Below, piece after piece: positions 24,194 to 33,954 of a stretch of DNA of 50,197 nt. Both the position numbers and the translations under genes were made by a program. The notes beneath the pieces were generated by a model that saw only the letters and a program-made list of their open reading frames with translations, had not been told where the DNA came from and ran no database searches. This DNA is from Caldifarciminota bacterium. Its GTDB lineage: Bacteria; Hydrothermota; Hydrothermia; WGAB01. Every line of letters begins with the position of its first letter. Position 1 is the first letter of the stretch. Location of the stretch: contig JALXEF010000105.1 in assembly GCA_027069855.1 (NCBI GenBank), positions 1 through 50,197 of the forward strand. Reading direction: 5' to 3'.

Positions 24194-24613
24194 ATGTGGA
24201 TGCCAAAACGCACCAAGTACCGCAAGATGCAGCGCGGCCGGATGAAGGGCAAGGCCCAGGCCGGCTACTTCATCGCCTTCGGTGAATACGGGCTCAAGGC
24301 CATCGGGCGTGGCTACATCAACGGACGCCAGATTGAGGCAGCACGAATCGCCATCACCCGACACCTGAAGAAGGGCGGCAAGCTCTGGATCCGCATTTTC
24401 CCGGATAAGCCGATCACCAAGAAACCTGCAGAAACACGGATGGGTAAGGGCAAGGGCAATGTGGAAGAGTGGGTGGCCGTGATTCGGCCCGGGCGCATCC
24501 TCTTTGAACTCGCCGGTGTCAGCGAGGAGGATGCCCGCGAGGCCTTCCGGCTGGCCTCCCATAAGTTGCCCATTAAAACCCGGTTCGTGTCCATCAGCGA
24601 GGGTGGCGTATGA
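24194..24613 (+). CDS. rplP: 50S ribosomal protein L16
   Basis: [20 protein letters not shown]...[30 protein letters not shown]. Confidence 0.98.
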   Translation: MWMPKRTKYRKMQRGRMKGKAQAGYFIAFGEYGLKAIGRGYINGRQIEAARIAITRHLKKGGKLWIRIFPDKPITKKPAETRMGKGKGNVEEWVAVIRPGRILFELAGVSEEDAREAFRLASHKLPIKTRFVSISEGGV

Positions 24614-24810
24614 AGCCGGCAGAACTCAGAGAGATGACCGTGGAGGAACTGCGCGACCTCCTGAACGAACTCAAGGAGCAACTGTTCCAGCTCCGGCTGG
24701 AACGGGCCCGGGGGTCCCTGGGGCAACCGCACCGCTTCCGGCAGGTGCGCCGGGATATCGCCCGGGTGCTCACCATTCTCAGGGAAAAGGAAAGCCATGA
24801 ACGGGCATAA
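24610..24810 (+). CDS. rpmC: 50S ribosomal protein L29
   Basis: [57 protein letters not shown]. Confidence 0.95.
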   Translation: MKPAELREMTVEELRDLLNELKEQLFQLRLERARGSLGQPHRFRQVRRDIARVLTILREKESHERA

Positions 24811-25063
24811 GGGAGAACGCAAGCAGCGGGTGGGCATTGTGGTGTCCGACAAGATGGACAAGACCCGGGTGGTCATGGTGGAAACCCTGGTGCAGCACCC
24901 GCGCTACAAGAAGTACATCAAGCGCCGGAAAAAGTTTTACGCCCACGACGAGAACAACGAGTCGCGGGTGGGCGACCTGGTGCAGATCATGGAAACCCGC
25001 CCGCTGTCCAAGCTTAAGCGTTGGCGGATTGTGAAAATCCTGCGGAAGGCGCCTGTGCTGTAA
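24797..25063 (+). CDS. rpsQ: 30S ribosomal protein S17
   Basis: [72 protein letters not shown]. Confidence 0.97.
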   Translation: MNGHKGERKQRVGIVVSDKMDKTRVVMVETLVQHPRYKKYIKRRKKFYAHDENNESRVGDLVQIMETRPLSKLKRWRIVKILRKAPVL

Positions 25064-25075
25064 GGAGGACGACCC

Positions 25076-25444
25076 ATGATCCAGGACTTTACCCGACTGA
25101 AAATCGCCGACAACACCGGAGCCCAGGAGGCCATGGTGATCAAGGTGCTCGGGGGAACCCGGCGCAAGTACGCCTATGTGGGCGACATTGTGGTGGTGAC
25201 CATCAAGGAGGCCATCCCCGGAGCACCGGTCAAGCGGGGCGATGTGGCCCGGGCGGTGATCGTTCGGACCCGCAAGGAGATGCGCAGGCCCGACGGCACC
25301 TACATCAAGTTTGACGACAACGCCGCAGTGCTCATTGACCAGAACAACGAGCCCCGCGGCACCCGGGTGTTCGGCCCGGTGGCCCGGGAACTCCGGGAAC
25401 GGCGCTTCATGAAGATCGTGTCGCTGGCGCCGGAGGTGGTGTGA
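25076..25444 (+). CDS. rplN: 50S ribosomal protein L14
   Basis: [27 protein letters not shown]...[29 protein letters not shown]. Confidence 0.98.
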   Translation: MIQDFTRLKIADNTGAQEAMVIKVLGGTRRKYAYVGDIVVVTIKEAIPGAPVKRGDVARAVIVRTRKEMRRPDGTYIKFDDNAAVLIDQNNEPRGTRVFGPVARELRERRFMKIVSLAPEVV

Positions 25445-25446
25445 CC

Positions 25447-25764
25447 ATGGCCGCCAAGATCAAGAAGGGCGATACCGTGATGGTCATGGTGGGCCGGTCC
25501 CGGGGCCATGTGGGCAAGGTCAAAAAGGTTTTCCCGAAGGAAAAACGTGCCCTGGTGGAGGGCGCCAACATCGTGAAGCGTCACCTTCGGTCCCGTCGGG
25601 AAAACCAGCCCAGCGGCATCGTGGAAATGGAAGCCCCCATCCACATCTCCAACCTCATGCTCGTGTGCCCCAACTGCGGCGAACCCACCCGCGTCGGATT
25701 CCAGATCCGCGAAGACGGCACCAAGGTTCGGGTGTGCAAAAAGTGTGGCGGGGTGATTGACTGA
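25447..25764 (+). CDS. rplX: 50S ribosomal protein L24
   Basis: IKKGDTVMVMVGRSRGHVGKVKKVFP KOW motif plus C-terminal CPNC/CKKC. Confidence 0.96.
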   Translation: MAAKIKKGDTVMVMVGRSRGHVGKVKKVFPKEKRALVEGANIVKRHLRSRRENQPSGIVEMEAPIHISNLMLVCPNCGEPTRVGFQIREDGTKVRVCKKCGGVID

Positions 25765-25765
25765 C

Positions 25766-26305
25766 ATGAACCTCTTGGAAGAATTCCGCAAAAACATCGT
25801 GCCCCAGTTGATGAAGGAACTCGGGGTGGACAACCCCATGCAGGTCCCCCGGATCGAGAAGGTGGTCATCAATGTGACCGACGGCGAGGCCGTGAAGGAC
25901 CCCAAGATCCTGGATGTGATCGCCCAGGATCTGGCGCTCATCACCGGCCAGAAGCCCCGCCTGATCCGGGCGCGGAAGTCGGTGGCCGCCTTCCACCTGC
26001 GGAAGGGCATGCCCATCGCGCTGAAGGTGACCCTGCGGGGGAAGCGGGCCTACGACTTCATCGTGCGGCTCGTGCACTTCGCCCTGCCCCGGGTTCGGGA
26101 CTTCCGTGGTATTCCCCTCGACGGCTTCGACGGACGCGGCAACTACAACTTCGGCCTCAGCGAACACACTGTGTTCCCGGAGATCGACATCGACAAGGTA
26201 AAACGCGTGTTCGGCATGGACATCAACATCACCACCACGGCCAAGACCGATCGGGAGGCGCTGGCACTCCTCAGGGCCCTCGGCTTCCCCTTTGAAAGGA
26301 GGTAA
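25766..26305 (+). CDS. rplE: 50S ribosomal protein L5
   Basis: [20 protein letters not shown]...[26 protein letters not shown]...[31 protein letters not shown]. Confidence 0.97.
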   Translation: MNLLEEFRKNIVPQLMKELGVDNPMQVPRIEKVVINVTDGEAVKDPKILDVIAQDLALITGQKPRLIRARKSVAAFHLRKGMPIALKVTLRGKRAYDFIVRLVHFALPRVRDFRGIPLDGFDGRGNYNFGLSEHTVFPEIDIDKVKRVFGMDINITTTAKTDREALALLRALGFPFERR

Positions 26306-26307
26306 CC

Positions 26308-26496
26308 GTGGCAACCAAGGCTCAGTGGGCCAAGACCTTTCTGAAGAAACCCAAGTATCCGGTGCGCCATCGGAACCGGTGCCGCCGCTGTGGTCGGCCC
26401 CGGGGCTACATCCGGAAGTTTGGTCTGTGCCGGATTTGCTTCCGGGAACTCGCCCTGCAGGGCAAGATTCCGGGTGTGAAAAAGGCCAGTTGGTAA
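26308..26496 (+). CDS. rpsN: 30S ribosomal protein S14, zinc-binding type
   Basis: [43 protein letters not shown] with two CxxC pairs. Confidence 0.97.
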   Translation: MATKAQWAKTFLKKPKYPVRHRNRCRRCGRPRGYIRKFGLCRICFRELALQGKIPGVKKASW

Positions 26497-26511
26497 GGAG
26501 GACGAATCGCC

Positions 26512-26910
26512 ATGATGCAGGATCCGATTGCTGACCTCATCACCCGGATTCGGAACGCCGTGCGGGCCCGGAAGGAGGAAGTGGAGGTTCGCCCCGCTTC
26601 CAAACTCAAGGCCGGCATCTGTGAGATCCTCAAGCGCGAAGGCTATATCACCGGCTACGAAGTGCATCAGGATTCCCGCGGCGGCTCCATCCGGATCCAG
26701 CTCAAGTACCTTCCCAGCGGTGAGCCGGTGCTGACCCAGCTGCAGAGGGTGTCTAAGCCCTCGCGCCGGGTGTATGTGGACTCCCGCAATATCCCCTGGG
26801 TGAAGAACGGCCTGGGCATCGCCATTCTTTCCACTTCCCAGGGGTTGATGACCGACCGGGAGGCCCGCCGCCGGCGCATCGGGGGCGAGGTGCTCATCTA
26901 CGCCTGGTAG
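26512..26910 (+). CDS. rpsH: 30S ribosomal protein S8
   Basis: DPIADLITRIRNAVRARKEEV...GLGIAILSTSQGLMTDREARRRRIGGEVLIYAW. Confidence 0.97.
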   Translation: MMQDPIADLITRIRNAVRARKEEVEVRPASKLKAGICEILKREGYITGYEVHQDSRGGSIRIQLKYLPSGEPVLTQLQRVSKPSRRVYVDSRNIPWVKNGLGIAILSTSQGLMTDREARRRRIGGEVLIYAW

Positions 26911-26923
26911 GAGGTGACCTGAG

Positions 26924-27475
26924 ATGTCGCGCATTGGCAAGAAACCGGTTCCCATTCCCGAAGGCGTCACCGTGGAATGGAAGGGCGACCAGATCGTGGT
27001 GACCGGCCCCAAGGGCACCCTGTCCTACCGGCCCCATCCCGACATGAAGATTGAGATCGACACCGAAGCCCGCGAGATCCGCGTGCAGCGGCCCAACGAC
27101 CTCAAGTTCTTCAAGGCTCTCCACGGCACCACCCGCCAGATTTTGAACAACATGGTGATCGGGGTGTCGCAGGGGTTCCGGAAGGAGCTGGAGGTCGTGG
27201 GCACCGGCTGGCGCGCCCGCATGGAGGGCAACACCCTGGTGCTCTCCGTGGGGTATTCCCACGATGTGCGGGTGGAGCCCCTGCCCGGCGTGTCCATCGC
27301 CGTGGAAGGCCAGAACAAGATCATCGTGACCGGCATTGACAAGCAGAAGGTCGGACAGATGGCGGCGGACATCCGTGCGGTGCGGCCGCCCGAGCCTTAT
27401 AAGGGCAAGGGCATCCGCTATGTGGGCGAGAAGGTGCGCCGGAAGGCCGGCAAGGCCGGCGTGAAGGCCGCCTGA
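26924..27475 (+). CDS. rplF: 50S ribosomal protein L6
   Basis: MSRIGKKPVPIPEGVTVEWKGDQIVVTGPKGTL...RPPEPYKGKGIRYVGEKVRRKAGK. Confidence 0.98.
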   Translation: MSRIGKKPVPIPEGVTVEWKGDQIVVTGPKGTLSYRPHPDMKIEIDTEAREIRVQRPNDLKFFKALHGTTRQILNNMVIGVSQGFRKELEVVGTGWRARMEGNTLVLSVGYSHDVRVEPLPGVSIAVEGQNKIIVTGIDKQKVGQMAADIRAVRPPEPYKGKGIRYVGEKVRRKAGKAGVKAA

Positions 27476-27490
27476 GAGGGGTGAACCAAC

Positions 27491-27868
27491 ATGAGACCAG
27501 AAGAGAAAGTTTGGCGCAGAAAACGGCGTCATCTTCGGGTTCGGAAGAAGATCCGGGGCACCCAGGAACGGCCGCGGATCACCGTGAAGAAAACCGCCAA
27601 GCACATTTACGCCCAGCTGGTGGTGGATCCTCCCTTCGGCACCTCCCGGGTGTTGACCGGGGTGTCGTCGCTCTCGCCGGAGATCCGCGACCAGATCAAA
27701 GAGGCCAAGGGCAAGATCGCCAAGGCCCGCATCGTGGGCCTGTATCTCGCCAAGAAGGCCCAGGAACTGGGCATCAAACGGGTGGTATTCGACCGCTCGG
27801 GTTACCTGTATCACGGCCGTGTGAAGGCCCTGGCCGAGGGTGCCCGCGAAGGAGGACTGGAGTTCTGA
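27491..27868 (+). CDS. rplR: 50S ribosomal protein L18
   Basis: [38 protein letters not shown]...[28 protein letters not shown]. Confidence 0.96.
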   Translation: MRPEEKVWRRKRRHLRVRKKIRGTQERPRITVKKTAKHIYAQLVVDPPFGTSRVLTGVSSLSPEIRDQIKEAKGKIAKARIVGLYLAKKAQELGIKRVVFDRSGYLYHGRVKALAEGAREGGLEF

Positions 27869-27869
27869 T

Positions 27870-28448
27870 ATGGCACGCTATTCCTTGAGCAACGGCGTTT
27901 CCGATTTTATTGAAACCGTCGTCACCATCCGGCGGGTGACCAAGGTCACCAAGGGCGGCCGGAAGTTCAAACTCTCGGCCTGGGTGGTGGTGGGCGATGG
28001 CAAAGGCCGGGTAGGCATCGGCCACGGCAAGGCCGTGGAAACCCCGGAGGCCATCCGCAAGGCCACCCAGAAGGCCTACAAGGACCTCAAAAAGGTGGTG
28101 ATCCTGAAGGGCACCGTGCCCCACGAGGTGATCGGCAAGATGGGGGCCACCAAGGTGCTCATCAAACCGGCCGCTCCCGGGACCGGGATCATCGCCTGTC
28201 AGCCCGTGCGTGCGGTACTGGAGGCCGCCGGCTACGAGAACGCGCTCACCAAGTCGCTCGGCGCCAACAATGCGGTGAACCTGCTGAAGGCAACCCTCAA
28301 CGCCCTCACCCAGTTGAAGAGTCCGGAAGAGGTAGCGAAGGCCCGGGGAGTACCCGTCAATCGGGTCTTGAGGAGGTACAGAAGTGAAAGACAAATGGCT
28401 GAAGATCACGCAGGTGAGGTCGAGCATCGGCAAACACAAGAAGGCTAA
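27870..28448 (+). CDS. rpsE: 30S ribosomal protein S5 with extended C-terminus
   Basis: [45 protein letters not shown]...[18 protein letters not shown]. Reading frame overlaps rpmD by 65 bp. Confidence 0.94.
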   Translation: MARYSLSNGVSDFIETVVTIRRVTKVTKGGRKFKLSAWVVVGDGKGRVGIGHGKAVETPEAIRKATQKAYKDLKKVVILKGTVPHEVIGKMGATKVLIKPAAPGTGIIACQPVRAVLEAAGYENALTKSLGANNAVNLLKATLNALTQLKSPEEVAKARGVPVNRVLRRYRSERQMAEDHAGEVEHRQTQEG

Positions 28449-28587
28449 GCGTACCCTGGAGGCCCTGGGCCTGGGGCGCATCGGCAAGAGCCGGATCCAC
28501 AAAGACTCGCCGTCGCTGCGCGGAATGCTCCAGGTGGTACGGGAGTATGTGAAAGTGGAGGAAGTGGACCATGTGGACGCTGAGTAA
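28384..28587 (+). CDS. rpmD: 50S ribosomal protein L30 (GTG start)
   Basis: [64 protein letters not shown] inside rpsE. Confidence 0.93.
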   Translation: MKDKWLKITQVRSSIGKHKKAKRTLEALGLGRIGKSRIHKDSPSLRGMLQVVREYVKVEEVDHVDAE

Positions 28588-29044
28588 CATCGGGCCGAAG
28601 AAGGGTGCCAAGAAGAAGAGAAAGCGGGTGGGCCGGGGCATCGGCTCGGGCCACGGCAAAACCGCCACCAAGGGGCATAAGGGCCAGCTGGCCCGCTCGG
28701 GCGGCGGCAAGGGCCCGGGCTTTGAAGGCGGCCAGATGCCCCTGTACCGCCGTTTGCCCAAGAAGGGCTTTAAGAACCCCTTCCGCGTGGAGTACCAGGT
28801 GGTGAACCTGAACCGCCTGGAGGAGCGCTTTGAGGACGGCGCCACCGTGACCCCCGAGGTGCTGGAACAGGTACGCCTGGTGCGGGACGCCCACAAGCCC
28901 ATCAAGATTCTGGCCCGGGGCACCCTCACCAAGAAGCTCACGGTGGTGGCCGATGCGGCCAGCGAGGCAGCCCGTAAGGCCATTGAGGCCGCCGGCGGCA
29001 GTTTCCAGACCCGGCAACCCACTCAACAGGAGGGAGCCTCCTGA
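28571..29044 (+). CDS. rplO: 50S ribosomal protein L15
   Basis: KKRKRVGRGIGSGHGKTATKGHKGQLARSGGGKGPGFEGGQMPLYRRLPKKGFKN. Confidence 0.97.
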   Translation: MWTLSNIGPKKGAKKKRKRVGRGIGSGHGKTATKGHKGQLARSGGGKGPGFEGGQMPLYRRLPKKGFKNPFRVEYQVVNLNRLEERFEDGATVTPEVLEQVRLVRDAHKPIKILARGTLTKKLTVVADAASEAARKAIEAAGGSFQTRQPTQQEGAS

Positions 29045-30360
29045 TGCTGCAGGGTGTCGGCTCTCTCCTGAAGATGGAGGATCTGAAACGCAAGATCCTC
29101 TTCACCTTGCTGATCCTGGCGGTGTACCGGGTGGGCACCCATATTCCCCTGCCCGGCGTGGATGCCCGCGCCCTCGGTGAGTTCTTTAAGGCAGCCCTTC
29201 AGGGTACCACCTTCGGTATCCTGGACATCTTCGTGGGTGGCGCCCTGTCCCGGGCCGCCGTGTTCGGCGTGGGCATCATGCCCTACATCTCGGCCTCCAT
29301 CATCCTGCAGCTGTTGACCACAACGGTGCCCTATCTGGAACGCCTGCAGAAGGAGGGCGAGCACGGCCGCCGCAAGATTGAGCAGTACACCCGGTACCTC
29401 ACCGTGGTGGTGGCGGCCATCCAGGCCTTCGGTGTGGCCATTTTCCTGACCCGGCTCACCAGCCCGGTAACCGGCTCGCCGGTGGTGCCCAACCCCGGGC
29501 CCTTCTTCGTGTTCGTTACCGTGGTGTCGCTGGTGGCGGGCTCCGTGTTCCTCATGTGGCTCGGCGAAGAGATTACCGAACGGGGGATCAGCAACGGCAT
29601 CTCCCTCATCATTTACGCCGGCACCCTGGATTCCGTGCCCAACGAGTTCTTCAACACGCTGCGACTCCTGCGCACGGGCGCCATCACGCCCATCACCCTG
29701 GCCTTCGTGGCGGTGGTGATCCTGCTGACCACGGCGGCGGTGGTGGCCGTCACCGAGGCCCAGCGCCGGATCCCCATCCAGTACGCCAAGCGGGTGGTGG
29801 GGCGCCGCATCTACGGAGGTCAGCAAACCTACCTGCCCCTGACCGTCAATACCGCGGGCGTGATCCCCATCATCTTCGCCCAGAGCCTCATGATGTTTCC
29901 CAGCACCATCGGCACCTTCTGGCAGACCAATGTGATCCAGACCTTCAGCCAGTGGTTCAGCCCCGGGCATCCGGTGTACGACATCATCTACGGCCTGCTC
30001 ATCGTGTTCTTCGCCTACTACTACACGGCCGTGGTCATGAACCCCAAGGACATGGCCGAGAACCTGCAGCGGTACTCGGGCTTCATCCCCGGGGTTCGGC
30101 CGGGCCCCAAAACCGCCGAGTACATTGACCGGGTGATGACCCGGATCCTTCTGCCTGGTGCCATCTTCTTCGCCATCATTGCCATCCTGCCGTGGCACCT
30201 CATTCGCTGGACCAACATTCCCTTTTACTTTGGGGGCACCCGACTGCTCATCATCGTGGGTGTGGCCCTGGAAATCATGCAGAAGATTGAGGCCCACCTG
30301 ATCATGAGGCAGTACGAGGGGCTGCTGAAGAAGGGCAGGATCCGCGGATGGAGAGGCTGA
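29044..30360 (+). CDS. secY: Preprotein translocase subunit SecY
   Basis: VYRVGTHIPLPGVD, GIMPYISASIILQLLTTTVPYLERLQKEGEHGRRKIEQYTRY, NGISLIIYAG. Confidence 0.97.
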   Translation: MLQGVGSLLKMEDLKRKILFTLLILAVYRVGTHIPLPGVDARALGEFFKAALQGTTFGILDIFVGGALSRAAVFGVGIMPYISASIILQLLTTTVPYLERLQKEGEHGRRKIEQYTRYLTVVVAAIQAFGVAIFLTRLTSPVTGSPVVPNPGPFFVFVTVVSLVAGSVFLMWLGEEITERGISNGISLIIYAGTLDSVPNEFFNTLRLLRTGAITPITLAFVAVVILLTTAAVVAVTEAQRRIPIQYAKRVVGRRIYGGQQTYLPLTVNTAGVIPIIFAQSLMMFPSTIGTFWQTNVIQTFSQWFSPGHPVYDIIYGLLIVFFAYYYTAVVMNPKDMAENLQRYSGFIPGVRPGPKTAEYIDRVMTRILLPGAIFFAIIAILPWHLIRWTNIPFYFGGTRLLIIVGVALEIMQKIEAHLIMRQYEGLLKKGRIRGWRG

Positions 30361-31019
30361 ACCGGGTCAACCTCATCTTCCTGGGGCCTCCGGGAGCAGG
30401 CAAGGGCACCCAGGCGGAACGCCTGGCCCGGCGGTGGCACCTCAAAAAGATCTCCACCGGTGATATCCTTCGGGAGGCGGTGCGAAACAACACCCCCCTG
30501 GGCCAGAAGGCCCGGGAGTACATGGAGCGGGGCGATCTTGTGCCCGATGAGGTGATGCTCGGGCTCATCCGGGAGGTGCTCCGGGAACTGCCCGAAGGTG
30601 GCTTCATTCTGGACGGTTTCCCCCGCACCCTGGAACAGGCCCGGGGCCTGGATCGCCTGCTCCAGGAACTGAACCTGCAACTCCACGCCGTGGTGCTGTT
30701 TGAGGTGCCCGACGAGGAGATCGTGCGTCGGCTCAGCGCGCGCCGGGTGTGCCCGAAGTGCGGCGCCACCTATAACCTGATTACCGATCCGCCGAAGAAC
30801 GACGAACGGTGCGACCGGTGTGGCGAACCCCTGGTGCTCCGCGACGACGATCATCCCGATACCGTGCGCCACCGCCTGGAGGTGTATCACCGGCAAACCG
30901 AGCCCCTGATTGAGTATTACCGCCGTCGGGATCTGCTGCGGACGATCTCCGGCGTGGGGACCCCTGAGGAAGTGGAAACCCGCCTGCTCCAGGCCCTCCA
31001 GGATGGCCATTCCCATTAA
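30348..31019 (+). CDS. adk: Adenylate kinase (zinc-LID type)
   Basis: LGPPGAGKGTQAERLA, STGDILREA, GFILDGFPRTLEQA, LID with CPKC/CDRC. Confidence 0.97.
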   Translation: MERLNRVNLIFLGPPGAGKGTQAERLARRWHLKKISTGDILREAVRNNTPLGQKAREYMERGDLVPDEVMLGLIREVLRELPEGGFILDGFPRTLEQARGLDRLLQELNLQLHAVVLFEVPDEEIVRRLSARRVCPKCGATYNLITDPPKNDERCDRCGEPLVLRDDDHPDTVRHRLEVYHRQTEPLIEYYRRRDLLRTISGVGTPEEVETRLLQALQDGHSH

Positions 31020-31761
31020 GACCCCGGAGCAGGTGGCCGGCATCCGCCGGGCCGCCCGGATCGTGGCCGAGGTGTTGAATCTCGTGCCGTCCTGGCTCCG
31101 GCCCGGCATGACCACCGCCGAACTCAACGAAAAGATTGACACCCTGATCCGCCAGCGGGGTGGAATCCCCGCGTTCCTGGGCTACCGGGGGTTCCCGGCG
31201 GCCAGCTGTATTTCCCTAAACCACGAGGTGGTCCACGGCATCCCGTCGCCCCTGAAACGGATCCGGGAAGGGGATCTCGTGAAGGTGGATGTCGGGGTGA
31301 TCTGGCAGGGGTACTACGGCGACGCGGCCCGCACCTACGCGGTGGGCGAGGTGTCGCCCCTGGCCCGCGAACTGATGCGGGTCACGGAACGGGCCCTGTA
31401 CCGGGGCATTGAGCAGGCCCGGCCGGGCCGACGCCTGTACGACATTTCCGCTGCCATCCAGGACGAGGTGGAACGCCACGGGTTCCATGTGGTGCGGGAA
31501 CTCACAGGCCACGGCGTGGGCCTGAAGCTCCACGAAGAGCCCATGATCCCGAACTTCCGGGAGCCCTCCACCCGAAGGATTTTTTTGAAGCCCGGCATGG
31601 TGCTGGCCCTGGAACCCATGGTCAACATCGGCACGCCCAGGGTCTATACTTTAGAAGACCACTGGACGGTGGTAACGGCGGACGGTTCGCTCTCCGCCCA
31701 CTTTGAACACACGGTGTTGATCACCAAGGATCAACCCGAGATCTTAACCCGATTGGACTGA
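31003..31761 (+). CDS. map: Methionine aminopeptidase, type I
   Basis: MAIPIKTPEQVAGIRRAARIV...SLNHEVVHGIP...VDVGVIWQGYYGDAART...ELTGHGVGLKLHEEPMIPN. Confidence 0.96.
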   Translation: MAIPIKTPEQVAGIRRAARIVAEVLNLVPSWLRPGMTTAELNEKIDTLIRQRGGIPAFLGYRGFPAASCISLNHEVVHGIPSPLKRIREGDLVKVDVGVIWQGYYGDAARTYAVGEVSPLARELMRVTERALYRGIEQARPGRRLYDISAAIQDEVERHGFHVVRELTGHGVGLKLHEEPMIPNFREPSTRRIFLKPGMVLALEPMVNIGTPRVYTLEDHWTVVTADGSLSAHFEHTVLITKDQPEILTRLD

Positions 31762-31764
31762 GCC

Positions 31765-31983
31765 ATGGCCAAGAAGAATGTGATCCGTGTAGAAGGAACG
31801 GTGAAGGAAGTGCTCCCGAACGCCATGTTTCGGGTGGAGCTGGACAACGGTCTCCTGGTGCTGGCCCATGTTTCCGGCAAGATGCGGATGCACTACATCA
31901 AGATTTTGCCGGGAGACCGGGTTACCGTGGAACTCACGCCCTACGACCTGACCCGGGGCCGGATCGTGTACCGCTACAAGTAG
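31765..31983 (+). CDS. infA: Translation initiation factor IF-1
   Basis: [67 protein letters not shown]. Confidence 0.98.
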   Translation: MAKKNVIRVEGTVKEVLPNAMFRVELDNGLLVLAHVSGKMRMHYIKILPGDRVTVELTPYDLTRGRIVYRYK

Positions 31984-32019
31984 GCCCTTTCCCCTGGTGA
32001 ACCGTTTTTCCGTGTGCCT

Positions 32020-32048
32020 GGGCCGCCGATAGAGGGCGGCCCTTGTTT
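32020..32048 (+). terminator. Intrinsic terminator after infA
   Basis: GGGCCGCC-gatagag-GGCGGCCC followed by TTGTTT. Confidence 0.75.
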
Positions 32049-32053
32049 GGCGT

Positions 32054-32095
32054 AAAAAACGGCCGGGGCCGCGGCAACCGCCGCGGCCCCGGCCG
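32054..32095 (-). terminator. Intrinsic terminator of the minus-strand envelope operon
   Basis: CGGCCGGGGCCGCGGC-ggtt-GCCGCGGCCCCGGCCG (16-bp perfect stem, minus strand) followed by TTTTTT. Confidence 0.85.
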
Positions 32096-32116
32096 AAATC
32101 TTTGGTGCCTTCCGGC

Positions 32117-33886
32117 TTAGTGGGTTACCACCATGCGGGCGATCCGCAGGCCGTCCGGGGTGTGCAGCCGCACGACGTAGACACCGCTGGCCAGGCCCGC
32201 GGTGTTCACCGTGAGGCTGTGGGCACCCGGCTCCAGGTTGCCCTGGAACACCCGGGCCACCCGGCGACCGCTCACATCAAACACCTCGGCGGTCACCCGC
32301 CCGCGGGTCCGCAGGTTGAAGGACAGGCGCGCCTCGTCCTTCACCACGGTGGGCTGCAGGTGGAGCTTCACCACATCGCTGGGCTTGAGGGTCCACTCCT
32401 CCACGCCCACATCGTTGAACTCCAGCACATTCAGCAGGCCGGTTTCCACGGTCATACGCGGATAATCGCTGTTGTCACGAGATTCATACGCGCAGAACAC
32501 CACTTCCTTGTTGCCGTCGTCGTCCAGGTCGTTCCCGAGGGCAATGGCCACCGAAGGCTGGAGCCAGTAGTGCACCCACACCGGGTTGCCGAGGGAGTCG
32601 GTGAACTGGGCGCTGTCCTGCCAGAAGTCTTCGGGGGCCATCAGGGTGTAGGCGGTGTAGGAGGCCGGGTCGCCGAGGTCGGTGCCGGTGAACTCCAGGT
32701 CCATCACCCGCTGATAGTCGTCGGTGAAGTAGATGTCGGCGCCGTCGGTGCCCGGACCGTGATCCTGGTCACCCACCCGCAGGCCCAGCAGGGAGTACAT
32801 GGCTGTGGAGTCGTTCTCCATGAACTCCACGGGCCCGTGGATGGTGATCTGGTCGGCGGTCACATCGTCGCCGGCCTCCACCACATAGAAGCGGGAACGC
32901 AGCAGGGCGCCGATGACCATCTCGGGCTTGCCGTCGTTGTCCATGTCGTAGGCGTCCACGATCTTGGCGAAGGGATACCGGTCCTCGGTATCAATGTTGT
33001 CAAAGTAGGCCTTGGCCTCGTAGGTGTTGGGTGCCGTGGCCTCAATGATCTGGAAGCCGATGTTGTTCCAGATCATCACCACGAGATCCTGGAGCCCGTC
33101 GGCATCCAGGTCCGTCGCGAAGCCCGACACCGAGCTGCCGCCCCAGCCGAGCTCCAGCCGCTTGAACACGGCCTCCACATCCACGGTGATGAAGTGGCTT
33201 CCGATGTCGCCCACGATGGAGAAGATGTAGGCGTTGTCAAAGGCCGAGCCGCCGTTGTTCACCCAGAGCACTTCCTGCACGCCGTCGGCGTCAAAGTCGC
33301 CCACCACCACATCTTCGCACCGATACCGGTCGGGGAACAGGGTATCGCCCTCAAAGCCGAACTCAATGATCCGCTCGGAGGGGACCCAGTTGCCGGTGTT
33401 GGCATCGTACTCGCCGTACTCGTTGTCGTTGCCGTTCCATTCGTACACCCACAGACCCACATGCAGGCGGTTGGTGTCGCCGCCGCCGCCGGTCATGGCC
33501 ACGATGATCTCACCGTAGCCGTCGCCGTCCAGGTCGCCGGTGGTCACGGAACGCGGGCCGTAACCGTAGGGGTTGTCGGTACCCGAAACGCACCACACCT
33601 CTTCCAGGGCGCCGTCGGTCACCTCAAACACATGGATCCGGCCGCCGTTGTAGTAGTCGGTGACGATGATTTCCTTGATGCCGTCCTGATCCAGGTCGCT
33701 CCCGGTGATCACCGAACGGCTGTAGCCGTAGTAGTTGGTATCCGCCAGCATGCAGTCGCCGATCTGGTCGGTGAGGGTGAGGTTGAAGGCGGTGTTGTCG
33801 CCATCCTGGGCGTTTTGGGCCAGCGCCCGCCCAGGCAGCAGGGCCAGCAGCATCAATACGCTGCCCCATACGGCAACCTTCTTCAT
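32117..33886 (-). CDS. Secreted FG-GAP/VCBS-repeat beta-propeller protein with T9SS type A C-terminal sorting domain
   Basis: Signal peptide MKKVAVWGSVLMLLALLPGRALA; about six D-x-D-x-D-G motifs (DLDQDG, DLDGDG, DFDADG, DLDADG, DMDNDG, DLDDDG); tail VTAEVFDVSGRRVARVFQGNLEPGAHSLTVNTAGLASGVYVVRLHTPDGLRIARMVVTH. Confidence 0.88.
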   Translation of the reverse strand: MKKVAVWGSVLMLLALLPGRALAQNAQDGDNTAFNLTLTDQIGDCMLADTNYYGYSRSVITGSDLDQDGIKEIIVTDYYNGGRIHVFEVTDGALEEVWCVSGTDNPYGYGPRSVTTGDLDGDGYGEIIVAMTGGGGDTNRLHVGLWVYEWNGNDNEYGEYDANTGNWVPSERIIEFGFEGDTLFPDRYRCEDVVVGDFDADGVQEVLWVNNGGSAFDNAYIFSIVGDIGSHFITVDVEAVFKRLELGWGGSSVSGFATDLDADGLQDLVVMIWNNIGFQIIEATAPNTYEAKAYFDNIDTEDRYPFAKIVDAYDMDNDGKPEMVIGALLRSRFYVVEAGDDVTADQITIHGPVEFMENDSTAMYSLLGLRVGDQDHGPGTDGADIYFTDDYQRVMDLEFTGTDLGDPASYTAYTLMAPEDFWQDSAQFTDSLGNPVWVHYWLQPSVAIALGNDLDDDGNKEVVFCAYESRDNSDYPRMTVETGLLNVLEFNDVGVEEWTLKPSDVVKLHLQPTVVKDEARLSFNLRTRGRVTAEVFDVSGRRVARVFQGNLEPGAHSLTVNTAGLASGVYVVRLHTPDGLRIARMVVTH

Positions 33887-33925
33887 CGGACAACCTCCTT
33901 TTTGGTTGCTTGTTGCTATCGTTAT

Positions 33926-33954
33926 GTTTTAAGGCTTTTCCCGCCGGTTCTCAA
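33926..33954 (-). promoter_or_regulatory. Possible internal promoter for the FG-GAP gene
   Basis: Minus strand: TTGAGA-N17-TAAAAC, overlapping the upstream stop codon. Confidence 0.3.
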
